A program made the translations under genes and the position numbers. From Mangifera indica (lineage: Eukaryota; Streptophyta; Magnoliopsida; Sapindales; Anacardiaceae), in assembly GCF_011075055.1 (NCBI RefSeq), contig NC_058137.1, positions 496,001 through 560,000 of the forward strand: a stretch of DNA of 64,000 bases. The letters run 5' to 3'. Shown piece by piece: positions 52,601-62,700 of the stretch; position 1 is the stretch's first letter, and the number at the start of each line of letters is the position of its first letter. A model generated the notes under the pieces. It did no database searches. It was given only the letters and a program-made list of their open reading frames with translations, and was not told the origin of the DNA.

Positions 52601-53504
52601 ATAAAATAAAATATATTTAATTTGATTCGGCCCACAATTTGGGAGTCTTTGTCTATGATTATATTATATATGTCTTTGAAAATAATAATTTTTAGGGAGA
52701 GTATTACTTTATAATACAAGGATTTTTGGGAAATATATAGTTCTCTTATAATTTTCTCTTTTTGATCTCTATAAAAGAGTAGAAAGGGTTACAAGTAATT
52801 ATAATACTAAGAGGTATTTTTAATACAAATATGAATTTATAATTTTATCCGATTATAATTTTATGTACATATAATAATTAAATAAATTGCATTATCTTGA
52901 TTTGATAATAAATATTAACTTTCCCATAAAGAAAAGAGATGAAACGAGAAAATATTGTTGTTGTTGATGCTAAAATAAGTATAATATTTTCTATCGTCTT
53001 TTAAGTGATAGGATTCCTACCCAAGTAAAATTATATACACTAATGAGTACTAATTTATGTATTAATATATTTAATATGTAATTATATAATTAAATATTAT
53101 ATTATTTTTAATTTAAAAGTTTATTACATATATAAATTAGTATTAATTATTTATACATATAGTTTTTATTATTTTCACCTGTATCTTAAACTAATATACA
53201 AATAAATGATATAACTAATCATTAATCGAATGACTTATTATTATTATACAGGTGTTATTTTTAGATGTTATTTCCGTGAGTTTAACCAAAGAATAGTTTT
53301 ACCTTTTACCATAAAACAAACACACCAAACAAAACAGGAAAAACTGCAACTAGACCGTAGTGTTATATGGACCATCAAAGCTCGGACTCGCAATCTGAAA
53401 GTAACGACACCGTTTTTCATAAGGACGAAATTGGTCTCTTGACAATGACCCGGATGTGGGGGTGGAGGTGCACCACCACCTGTACTTGCTAACCCGTAAA
53501 TACA

Positions 53505-53670
53505 ACAAAAATCCAAGAAAAATGAAGAAGAAGAAATTGAACTTGTTTGTTTAGGGAGGAAGAAAGAAGAGATGAATGAAAGAAAAACAAAAAGAAAATC
53601 GAAAACAGGAAAAAGAAAAAGTGCCAAAATGAAAAAGAAAAGCAAGAAAGAAAGCGAAATGTGAGAAAAA
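53505..53670 (+). repeat. 160-base purine-rich tract upstream of OPS
   Basis: The plus strand is almost all A and G (GAAGAAGAAG, GGAGGAAGAAAG, AAAAAGAAAAAG), with only scattered pyrimidines. It produces a long pyrimidine-strand open frame on the minus strand that is compositional only. Such tracts near promoters can exclude nucleosomes or form triplex DNA; here that is inference. Confidence 0.55.
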
Positions 53671-54252
53671 CAAACAAAAACCCAACCCACTTCTGTGTCC
53701 AGTTATGGCGTGGTGTTTGCTTGCTTTTGCTTTTCTCTCGACAGGAATCTTTTTAAATCCAATCCAAACCCATGGAATGGAATGCTTTTAACTGCAGTTG
53801 AATTCATGCTGAATTAAATTTAAACAAGAATTAGTTTAAATAAATACAGGGGTTTTTAATTTAAATTCGAATTTAATTTATTCGAATAGATAAACAGTAA
53901 TAAAAAAATAATAAAAAATAATAATGATCACTAACACCAATATTAAGACCACACTATCCCTGTAAAAAATAAGTTTAAAAGCTTGATATTATATGTTATC
54001 CCTGTAAAACAGATCCTCATAGACAGGGACAAAGCAGTAATTTCACAAGCGAGTGTTCCTAGAAAGCTTTCAGTGGGGTCGAGTTCAGCGTGGGGACAGT
54101 CCAAAAATTCTACGCGTAGATTTTATTTTATATTTAATTTTTTTTCTTTTTCTTTTTAATTTTCCCGAATTTTTCATCCTTTTCTCTCCTTCCTTCCTCA
54201 GTCAGTTGGAGCCAAACAGTTGCTTACACGCTCGCTCTCACTCACTAACATT

Positions 54253-54300
54253 ATGAGAAGAAGAGCAAGAGTGAGCATTACAAAACGACGCCGGTTATGA
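54253..54300 (+). promoter_or_regulatory. Arginine-rich upstream ORF overlapping the OPS start codon
   Basis: An ATG at 54253 with A at -3 opens a 15-codon ORF, MRRRARVSITKRRRL. Its TGA overlaps the OPS ATG as ATGA (54297-54300). Seven of fifteen residues are arginine. Stop-start overlap suggests coupled termination and re-initiation, or simple repression of the main ORF. Confidence 0.55.
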
Positions 54301-56288
54301 ATCCAGCAGCCGAGCCAGCACAGCCAGCGCAGCTCCACCACCGTCCTTCCACCTCTTGCGACCGTCATCCAGACGAGCATTTTACTGGCTTTTGTCCTTC
54401 ATGTTTGTGCGAGCGTCTTGCCGTTTTAGATCACTCTTCTTCTGCATCCTCTTCATCTCGAAAACCGCCTCTAGCTTCTTCAACCGCTGCCGCTCTTAAG
54501 TCCATTTTCAAGCCCGGCGGTGGCAGCGGTGGTGGTGGGAAACCGACGTTTTTTCCAGAACTACGTCGGACAAAGTCGTTTTCCGCTTCAAAAAACGAGG
54601 GTTTTAGTGGTGTGTTTGAGCCGCAGAGGAAGTCTTGTGACGTTAGGGTTAGAAATACGCTCTGGTCGTTGTTTACGCAAGACGACGAGAGAAATCCTTA
54701 CAAGAGAGAACAGCAGCAGCAACAACTCAGCGACACTACAAGTGAGAGCAGGAATTTAGGGTCTTCGGCTAGGCCCAGCTTTCAAGGACCGGTGTTTGAG
54801 TCCAAAGAAGAAGAAAAAAGTGAAAGTGAAGAGGACAATGATGATGATGATGATGATGACGACGACGACTACATTAAGGTTTTAGATGAGCCTGATGTTG
54901 GAACGTCATCTTCAAATGTTGTAATTGAAGAGAAAATTGAAGAAATTATCGAAGAAGAAGAAAAAATAGAGGAAGTTCTAGAAGAGGAGTTAAACTTGAA
55001 CTTAAAGCCGATGAAGGACCACATAGATGTTGATTCGCAAACGAAGAAGGGTTCAGGGAGAGACTTTAAAGACTTTGCGGGGAGTTTCTGGTCAGCTGCT
55101 TCAGTGTTTAGTAAGAAATTACAAAAGTGGAGGCAAAAGCAGAAGCTGAAGAAACGTAGCAATGGAAGTGGTTCAGCCAGATTGCCTGTGGAGAAGCCGA
55201 TTTCCCGACAATATAGAGAGACTCAGTCGGAGATTGCTGATTATGGGTTTGGGAGAAGATCTTGTGACACGGATCCCAGGTTCTCGCTGGATGCGGGTCG
55301 GATATCTTTTGACGATCCACGGTACTCTTTTGATGAGCCACGGGCTTCTTGGGATGGTTATTTGGTTGGAAGGACTTTTCCAAGAATGCCCACTATGCTT
55401 TCTGTTGTGGAGGATGCTCCTGTTGTTCATGTTGCAAGGTCTGATACTCAAATCCCAGTTGAAGAACCAACCATGAATGCTATTAATGAGGAAGAGGTTG
55501 TTCCTGGTGGGTCTGCTCAGACTAGGGACTATTATTTGGATTCATCCTCTAAGCGAAGGAAGAGTCTTGATAGGTCTAATTCGATCAGGAAGACGGCAGC
55601 AGCAGTGGTTGCTGAGATTGATGAAATGAAGTCAGTTTCTAATGCAAAAGTGTCTCCTGCAACCGTGGATTATTTTCAGGGGCCGAAGTTGGTTTTGGGA
55701 GATAAGGATTTGAGGGATTCAAACTCAAATTCTTTGAGGGATGATTGTAGTGAGACTTTTGAAATGAACTCTAGAGACAATGCGTCCGTAGTGGGAAATG
55801 GTGAAAGGAAGGGGAATAAGAAGTCGAAGAGATGGACATGGAATTTATGGGGTTTGGGTTTTATACATAGGAGAAGTGTTAACAAAGATGAGGATGAAGA
55901 TAGGTATAGTAGAGCAAATGGGGTTGAGAGGTCGTATTCAGAGTCTTGGCGAGATTTGCGAGGTGAAAGGAATGGAGAAGTTAAAGGGGCATTCAATCCA
56001 AAATTATTGAGGAGCAACAGCAGTGTTAGTTGGAGGAATTTGAGTAATTTTGGTGGTTCATTTGGTGGTTTGAAGAAGAACGGGGTTGAGGTTAATGGAC
56101 ATGGTAGAAAGAAAAAAGAGGAGTTTGTGTTGGAGAGGAACAGGAGTGCAAGGTATTCACCAAACAACCTTGACAATGGACTGTTAAGGTTCTACTTGGC
56201 TCCGATGGGGAACAGTCAGAGAGGATCAGGCAAAAGTAGGACAAATCATGCACATTCAATTGCAAGGAGCATAATGCGATTGTACTAA
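54297..56288 (+). CDS. OPS: OCTOPUS-family polar membrane-associated protein (DUF740)
   Basis: Plant-specific plasma-membrane-associated protein. Arabidopsis OCTOPUS is polarly placed in provascular and phloem cells, promotes phloem differentiation, and antagonises the brassinosteroid kinase BIN2. Single exon, 663 residues. The conserved N-terminal Cys/His block, CDRHPDEHFTGFCPSCLCERL (residues about 20-40, in part), marks the family. Then come a Ser-rich low-complexity region and an acidic run with ten consecutive Asp (about 180-192). A Glu/Ile/Val-rich segment, a conserved FAGSFWSAASVFSKKLQKWR (near 262), and several SFD/SLD phosphosite-like repeats (RFSLDAGRISFDDPRYSFDE) follow. Near the end are RWTWNLWGLGFIHRRS and SSVSWRNLSNF. 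The start at 54297 keeps the conserved N-terminus. An overlapping uORF precedes it. Closest known relatives are At3g09070 (OPS) and its paralogue At2g38070. Confidence 0.92.
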   Translation: MNPAAEPAQPAQLHHRPSTSCDRHPDEHFTGFCPSCLCERLAVLDHSSSASSSSRKPPLASSTAAALKSIFKPGGGSGGGGKPTFFPELRRTKSFSASKNEGFSGVFEPQRKSCDVRVRNTLWSLFTQDDERNPYKREQQQQQLSDTTSESRNLGSSARPSFQGPVFESKEEEKSESEEDNDDDDDDDDDDYIKVLDEPDVGTSSSNVVIEEKIEEIIEEEEKIEEVLEEELNLNLKPMKDHIDVDSQTKKGSGRDFKDFAGSFWSAASVFSKKLQKWRQKQKLKKRSNGSGSARLPVEKPISRQYRETQSEIADYGFGRRSCDTDPRFSLDAGRISFDDPRYSFDEPRASWDGYLVGRTFPRMPTMLSVVEDAPVVHVARSDTQIPVEEPTMNAINEEEVVPGGSAQTRDYYLDSSSKRRKSLDRSNSIRKTAAAVVAEIDEMKSVSNAKVSPATVDYFQGPKLVLGDKDLRDSNSNSLRDDCSETFEMNSRDNASVVGNGERKGNKKSKRWTWNLWGLGFIHRRSVNKDEDEDRYSRANGVERSYSESWRDLRGERNGEVKGAFNPKLLRSNSSVSWRNLSNFGGSFGGLKKNGVEVNGHGRKKKEEFVLERNRSARYSPNNLDNGLLRFYLAPMGNSQRGSGKSRTNHAHSIARSIMRLY

Positions 56289-56754
56289 ATTTGGAGCTCC
56301 GTAAGGTTGTTTATTTGGTTTCATGTTGTCAATTTTGCTGCATTTGTTGTGTAATCACACGTGCCTATCTGTTCTTAATGGTTGGTTGGATAAAAAAGCC
56401 CCCTATATTTGTTGCCTTTTCATTGAGTGGCTGGCATGCTTCTTCAATTATTCAAATAACAAGAATTTTCAGTGTTTATTTGTCTCTATCATACTCTTGA
56501 ATTTTCCTTCATGTGCTGTGTTATTTTCTCTTCTTGTTTCCAGAAAAAGCAAGAGCATATAGATTGTTATACCACTGTGTGCATAAATGTGATTGCCCTA
56601 GGGTTCAACAAGGTTCTCTTTTGCATTGTCCTTTGCAGAATTAGCCGATTTGATAGTGTACCGGTCTCAAGGTTCTTTCCCAAAATTATTTGTTACAAGG
56701 CATATAATGCTCTGCTGACTCCTCCTCATCCTTCTTTACCATTTAATATTCCAT

Positions 56755-56800
56755 GACATGTCTGTACATGACCCACTGACATGTCTGTACATGACCCACT
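56755..56800. repeat. Perfect 23-base tandem duplication
   Basis: Two identical head-to-tail 23-base units at 56755-56777 and 56778-56800, each starting GACATGTCTGTACATG, downstream of OPS. Exact identity suggests a recent slippage or unequal event. Confidence 0.9.
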
Positions 56801-58305
56801 GTCTGTAATAAGAATATGTGACATGTTGGGAATTCTGTGAGATTTATTCTTGTCACTCTTGGATTGGAGCTTCAATGATAGGTGTTTCAGAGCATATAGG
56901 CTGGCCCTGGCCCTTCATGTTTGTAAAGAAGATCATTTGAAGCACCTTATAATTCCAGTTCAATTAGATGTCCTAGAAGTGAAGGATATGCAGTGACATT
57001 TTAAGGCAATTCAACTGTATTCAGAGCCCAGATAACATGGCTGCTCAAGACCAGTTGTGTCAATGAGATGACCAAATTTCATAAATTGGAAGAAGTTACA
57101 AAGGCAGACCCAACTCTGGAGCCTGCTGTAGTTGGACAGAGTTGGATTAGTTGCAGTTAATGATGCAGTAATTGAAAAGAATTACCCTGTTTGCATATAC
57201 TAGTACTAAAAACCAGCTTCTTTCCTAAATCTTTTCCAATTTTGTGTATGTGGGTCTGTATTGATTTGCATTTGATTATCAAGAAATGAAACATTCCAAG
57301 GTTTGTCGAAATACAAAGATGGTCGATATGGGTTTTGACTTGTTAATGGTTTTACTCCACTTCTTGAAACACATTGCCAAGCGCAGTGCGATTTATTTTG
57401 AAGATTATGAGTGTTTGAGCTAGAGAGTGTGCTGAATCAATAAAATAAACATTCACATTAACATGGAATGATTCACCCATAACAGGGTTGTATGCATGAG
57501 AGTCAACGTTATTTTAATGTCTTGCCCTTAAATTAGAGATAGTGGTTCTCAATTTGAACAATGAGAAAGACGCTTTTAAGACCATAAATATAGTGGGAAG
57601 TATCAAAGCTTAGCCATAATGAATCCCAATTATGCCAAATTAAAAAATCAAAATGCTCAAATCCCATTATCGAGACACAATCAAATTTGATCATTGATAT
57701 TGTTTGGCAAAAAATTAAAGGCATATAAGAAATGGGCAATTCCATTTCCAGTTCCAGTCAATGAGTTAGAGATTATGGTTTTCTCCTTTTCTCTAAATAT
57801 GTGAAAAAAAAAAAAAAAAGCTTCATGATCCACAACAATTTGCCTTCAAAGTCAAAAAGTGATCAGGGAAAAACATCCCAACATGCTCTTTCATGAAGAA
57901 GATAAAAAGAAATTGAAAAAAAAAAAAAAAAAAGGATAGAAAAAGAAGAGAAAAGAGGCTCATAACCCAATGGCTTGTCCAGTCCAGTTAGCCTTGCAAA
58001 TGGGCAAGTCGGTGATAATAATAATTCTATTCAAGGCAGTTAGCACCTTATTTGTCAACCATGTACACTCAGTCTTCCACTTGTGAACTGCTTGTTGCAC
58101 TTTGATTGTTTCTTTCTTTCTTTCAGTAACATTTGACAATTTGCAACCTGTTTTTTCTCTCTTTTCCTGGCATTTTGTCCCTCCCTCTGCACTTCTCCAT
58201 GTTACCATTCATCTCTTCCAATGAGAAATGTACTTAAAATTATTCTATCCAATCCTTTGTCAAACATGCAAGCTGGTTTATCTAGATTAAAGTGATAGGA
58301 TCCTT

Positions 58306-58360
58306 GATACAATTACATATAGATATTTATAAGACAAATTGATACAATTACATATAGATA
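58306..58360. repeat. Short direct repeat, 20 bases
   Basis: GATACAATTACATATAGATA occurs at 58306-58325 and again at 58341-58360 in AT-rich non-coding DNA. Confidence 0.75.
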
Positions 58361-59636
58361 TAATATTATAGTATTCTTAATATAATTGTGAATATAGAAA
58401 TTTATTTATATTTAGATTATAAAAAAATAAGATAATTATCCGGATTGTCTAATCTTGACAATTACTTTTCTTTGATGAGGATATGAAGTCATGAACAATT
58501 AAGTAGAGTTCTTCTTAATTATTTAATGAGTGATGAACCTTTTTACCTGTACTGTAACTTGATATGTGGATAGATAGAGAGCAAGTCTAAACTAGTAAAT
58601 GGCTTATCATCATAGTTGCCTTCCAAGTGTTTCTGTTAATTGTAATTGAACATAGACACTTCGGCCCATTTACTCTCCAAGAAGCCTAAATGTAAACGTT
58701 ATTGGATTTTCTACTAAGGCAAGTCCTTTCAAAACAACGCAGCAGCAGCATAATATTTGACCAAGCAGATGGGTTAAGAATCCATTTCCTGCTCTGCCTT
58801 AGACAATGAAGCTTTCTGATTCTTATCCCTCTTCTGAACTTCACCATTACAACGCATTCACAAGACTTCCATCTTAGCAATGATTTATATCTTTAATCTC
58901 TTAAAAGTCACTCCTGAAAACAGATTTGAGTCCATCAACTTGGAATATTATTCCTCTGAACAGACAAGTAACAAGCATTTTCATATGGAGTACATTCCAT
59001 GAAATATTATAAATATGACTTGTATTCGTAAACAAATCATTTAAAGTTTTAAAATTAATAGAATTGACATTCCATCATAATTGAATGACTGTTTCAAATG
59101 ATTATTTCAATAATTTGTAATAATTAGTTTTAAAAGTGTTTAAACTATCAAAAAAAAAATAATTGAGTGTTTTATAAAAAATGTAGATGTTTCATGTTCG
59201 TAGATTTGTTAAAAAAAACAAAATCAGAAGGGAAACAAGCTCGTTCCATGAAGAAAGAACAAACTAAAAGTTCGAAACGAGCTTTCCATCATAGGGGATC
59301 GAACAATTATAGTCATGATAAAATTATATTTTTGATCCCTCTGCATAAAGAAATTCTAGGTTTTACATATAAGGATAAATTGTTGGGCCCGAGGTAGTTC
59401 TTTTAGTTTAAGGGGCTGTATAGGTAAAACCTATTTTCAAAATCCTACCCCTCAAATGAAACGGGTCAATCCCTGAAACGAGTACCCACCCGATATCTCC
59501 CATGGGTTGCGGAGTAGTTTTCCTCTTCCTCGCCGCCGACTAGAAATTCTTCGGTGACGCTAATCCGGGGCCGTTTTCCTACCGAAACATTCTACAACAG
59601 TGACTTTTCATAACCCACAAAATTTTTACCATTGCC

Positions 59637-61697
59637 ATGGGCCTCTCCTCGAGACGATTCCTCAAACTCCTCAAAGCACAAAAAGACCCTGACTCCGCGC
59701 TGGCCCTGTTCGACTCGCAGGTTCGCCACCCTTCTTTCTATCCCTCGTCGGACGTGTTCCACCATATCCTTCGCCGACTTGTGCACGCGAAACTCGTTGC
59801 CCACATTGGCCGAATCGTTGATCTCATCAAAATCCGGAAGTGCAAATGCCCTGAAGATGTGGCCTTGACGGTTATGCAAGCTTATGCTAAGAACTTGATG
59901 CCTGATAATGCACTGGATGTATTCCAGAACATGGGTGAAATTTTTGGATGTGAGCCTGGTATAAGGTCGTACAATACTCTGTTAAATGCATATGTTGTGT
60001 CAAGACAGTGGGACCGGGCTGAGTCTTTAGTTGGGTATTTTGAGACTGCAGGAATTTTGCCAAATTTACAAACTTATAATATTCTGATCAAAATTTCGTG
60101 TAAAAGAAAGCAGTTTGAGAAGGCAAAAGCCTTGTTGGATTGGTTGTGGAAAAAGGGTTTTAAGCCTGATGTGTTTAGTTACAGTACTGTGATTAACGAG
60201 TTAGGAAGAAGTGGGGATTTAATGGGTGCGTTGCTGGTGTTTGATGAAATGTTGTTCAGAGGGGTGGAGCCTGATGTGGTCTGTTATAATGTTTTGATTG
60301 ATGGTTTTCTTAGAAAAGGGGATTATGTGAAGGCAAAGGAGATGTGGGAGAGGTTGTCAATGGACTCTTTGGCTTGTCCGAATGTTGTTACTTATAATAT
60401 AATGATTAATGGTTTGTGTAAATGTGGAAGATTTGATGAGTGTTTGGAGATATGGGATAGGATGCAGAAAAATGATAGACAGAAGGATTTGTTTACTTAC
60501 AGTAGTTTTATTAATGGATTGTGTAAGGCTGGGAATGTTGATGGAGCTGAAAGGGTTTACAGAGAGATGGTTGAGAATGGGGTTTTAGCAGATGCTGTCA
60601 CTTATAATGCAATGCTCAATGGATTTTGTACTGTAGGGAAGATTAAAGAGTGTTTTGAATTGTGGGAGCTGATGGGGAAGAACGGTTGTCGTAATGTTGT
60701 GAGTTATAATATATTTATTAGAGGGCTATTAGAAAATGGTCAGGTAGATGAAGCAATTTTGATCTGGGAGCTCTTGCCAGAGAAGGATTGCAAAGCTGAT
60801 TCCACAACTTATGGGGTTTTGATTCGTGGATTGTGTAAGAGCGGTTACTTGAATAAGGCTTTACGGATACTAACAGCGGCAGAAGATGGAGGAGGTGATT
60901 TGGATACATTTGCATATACCTCCATGATTGATGGGTTCTGCAAAGAAGGGAGATTAGATGAAGCAGCCCATTTAGTAAATCAAATGGATAAGCGTGGCTG
61001 TAAATTGAATGTTCATACTTGCAACACACTGATGAATGGATTTATTCAAGCTTCAAGGTTTGAGGAAGCAATTCGTATTTTTAGGGAAATGGAACATAAG
61101 GGATTTTCTCCGACTATTGTCTCATATAACACTCTCATCAATGGTTTATGCAAGGTGGAAAGATTTGGTGAAGCATACACTTTTGTGAAAGAAATGTTAG
61201 AGAAAGGGTGTAAACCAGACATGGTCACTTATAGCTGCTTGATAAATGGTCTTTGCCAAGGCAAGAAGATTGACATGGCTCTCAACTTGTGGGGCCAAGT
61301 TCTTGAAAAAGGTTTTAGACCTGATGTAACTATGTACAACATTTTAATTCACGGGCTTTGCTCTGCAGGAAAAATTGAAGATGCTTTGCAGCTTTATTCA
61401 AATATGAAGAGGTGGAGCTGTATTCCAAATCTTGTGACCTATAACACTCTCATGGAGGGGCTCTATGAAGTTAGAGATTCTGAAAAGGCATTGGGGATTT
61501 GGGCTCATATTCTAGAAAATGGGCTACACCCAGATATCATAACTTATAATATCACTTTCAAGGGGCTTTGTTCATGCGGTAGAATATCAGATGCTATTAG
61601 GTTCTTGCATGATGCATTGGACCGCAGAATTCTTCCAACTGCCATTACATGGTACATTCTTGTCAGAGCAGTGATAGGTTATGGGCCTTCTTCGTGA
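59637..61697 (+). CDS. P-class pentatricopeptide repeat protein (At3g09060-like)
   Basis: Organelle-targeted sequence-specific RNA-binding protein by family; the RNA target is unknown. Single exon, 686 residues, about the length of the Arabidopsis counterpart. After an N-terminal part of about 70 residues, about sixteen 35-residue PPR motifs run to the C-terminus. Typical phrases are YNTLLNAYVVSRQWDRAESL, YNIMINGLCKCGRFDECLEI, YNTLINGLCKVERFGEAYTF and YSCLINGLCQGKKIDMALNL. No E, DYW or SMR domain follows, so it is a pure P-type protein. P-class members usually stabilise, splice or help translate organelle transcripts. The ATG at 59637 has a strong context (GCCATGG). No premature stop is seen. 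A mitochondrial or plastid address cannot be decided by eye. Confidence 0.95.
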   Translation: MGLSSRRFLKLLKAQKDPDSALALFDSQVRHPSFYPSSDVFHHILRRLVHAKLVAHIGRIVDLIKIRKCKCPEDVALTVMQAYAKNLMPDNALDVFQNMGEIFGCEPGIRSYNTLLNAYVVSRQWDRAESLVGYFETAGILPNLQTYNILIKISCKRKQFEKAKALLDWLWKKGFKPDVFSYSTVINELGRSGDLMGALLVFDEMLFRGVEPDVVCYNVLIDGFLRKGDYVKAKEMWERLSMDSLACPNVVTYNIMINGLCKCGRFDECLEIWDRMQKNDRQKDLFTYSSFINGLCKAGNVDGAERVYREMVENGVLADAVTYNAMLNGFCTVGKIKECFELWELMGKNGCRNVVSYNIFIRGLLENGQVDEAILIWELLPEKDCKADSTTYGVLIRGLCKSGYLNKALRILTAAEDGGGDLDTFAYTSMIDGFCKEGRLDEAAHLVNQMDKRGCKLNVHTCNTLMNGFIQASRFEEAIRIFREMEHKGFSPTIVSYNTLINGLCKVERFGEAYTFVKEMLEKGCKPDMVTYSCLINGLCQGKKIDMALNLWGQVLEKGFRPDVTMYNILIHGLCSAGKIEDALQLYSNMKRWSCIPNLVTYNTLMEGLYEVRDSEKALGIWAHILENGLHPDIITYNITFKGLCSCGRISDAIRFLHDALDRRILPTAITWYILVRAVIGYGPSS

Positions 61698-62700
61698 TGC
61701 TTGTTTAAAAGTCTTAGATGTTAGTATCAACTCCTAATTGCTTATATTTGTTGGGTTTTTCTATTTCCTACTCTAGCTGTTTATAAGTTAGAATCTAGGA
61801 TGAGTGAAGAGAATTAATGATCATTTTATTGCTCTTATTCCTGTTTTAGGTATTTGGGTTTGACATAACCAAAAAGATGAAAGGCTGAAATTAGCTTATG
61901 AGATGTCCGATTAAAATTCCTGGGTTCAGTTTGAGTCCAATGTCCCCAGGAAAGTAGGAATAATCGATAAGCAAATGGAGCACTGGGGATTGTAATTGAG
62001 GTATGAGTATCTTCAAAAGTTAATGAAGTATGAATATGTTTTGTTTTTCTTTCCTGCAGATGAAATGTGTGCTTCTTGTAGATGTAATAATGGTAAATCT
62101 TTCTGAATCCTGCTTGCCATCTGACATGCATAATCCCATTGGTTATTACAAGTTGAATTCTTGGCTCAGAGATCTTTCGATGTCATTGTGTTCAGGTATT
62201 TGTAGAGCCTCATCTATATTACAGTTTCAGAGAAAAGAAATTTTTGGCACAATAACCTACTCCCAGGCATGTTAACAAAATAACCAGCAAATTTTATGGG
62301 CCAATTAGTTGCATTGATTTGATTATAACTCAACATGCTGTGTACTATATCTGATTTCACGAAAGCAAATGCCGCATTTATAGACTAACCTTGAGTTCAA
62401 ATATATTGCACTGGATAACTGATAAAAGAATGCTTATATATGTGGCCAGAAACTATATTATCATAGAAGGAATTCAATATTTTTCACAAAGCATCACTCA
62501 TGGTAAATCAATATCCGGGTTTTGGTGTATGCAGTGTAATCACCAACATCAGACCAAGATGATGCAAAAGCAAAGTAGCCTGAGTTATCAACCCCTAGTT
62601 TTAAGTATCACTTGGGGCTATTTATCAGTGCTATATGATTGAAACCAAGGCTATAAGCTTTACATAGTATATTCAATAAACTAAAATGGCAGGATTAATT
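61698..62700. other. Convergent 3' region between the PPR gene and the last minus-strand gene
   Basis: Mixed-composition DNA without a credible ORF. TTTCTTTCCTGCAG near 62060 resembles a splice acceptor, and the PPR transcript may have a spliced 3' UTR. Nothing repeated was noticed. Confidence 0.4.

Larger units (their letters stand above)
46714..54296. other. 7.6 kb gene-poor region between the WD40 gene and OPS
   Basis: Largest gap in the window. Bases 46714-46900 are the WD40 3' UTR. Bases 46930-47030 and 49310-49660 are dispersed-repeat copies. Bases 47260-47280 are a T-run. Bases 47600-48500 and 50040-50270 are less AT-rich but have no ORF over 70 codons. They could be non-coding transcript or old transposon debris. 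Bases 51540-53240 are strongly AT-rich with AATAAT runs. Bases 53505-53670 form a purine tract. Bases 53700-54296 are the probable OPS promoter and leader. I see no protein-coding gene. Confidence 0.5.
56289..59636. other. Intergenic region between OPS and the PPR gene
   Basis: Bases 56289 to about 57300 probably include the OPS 3' UTR and a 23-base tandem duplication. Bases 57800-57935 have two long A-runs. A minus-strand open frame of 82 codons at 57960-58208 is not like a known protein. Bases 58300-58420 and 59000-59160 are AT-rich. Bases 59400-59636 are the PPR promoter and leader. No gene is supported. Confidence 0.5.

Noticed and set aside
53268..53690. 140-codon Phe/Ser/Leu-rich minus-strand ORF upstream of OPS
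   Set aside because: A by-product of the purine tract on the plus strand; the hydrophobic composition is compositional bias, not a membrane protein.
55676..56176. 166-codon antisense ORF in OPS
   Set aside because: Mirror of a biased coding sequence; no family resemblance.
8493..56288. A metabolic gene cluster
   Set aside because: Neighbouring genes act in unrelated processes, and the order is explained by ancient synteny rather than by pathway clustering.
57960..58208. 82-codon minus-strand ORF between OPS and the PPR gene
   Set aside because: Lys/Thr-rich translation without a domain, no promoter or partner exons, and overlapping low-complexity tracts.
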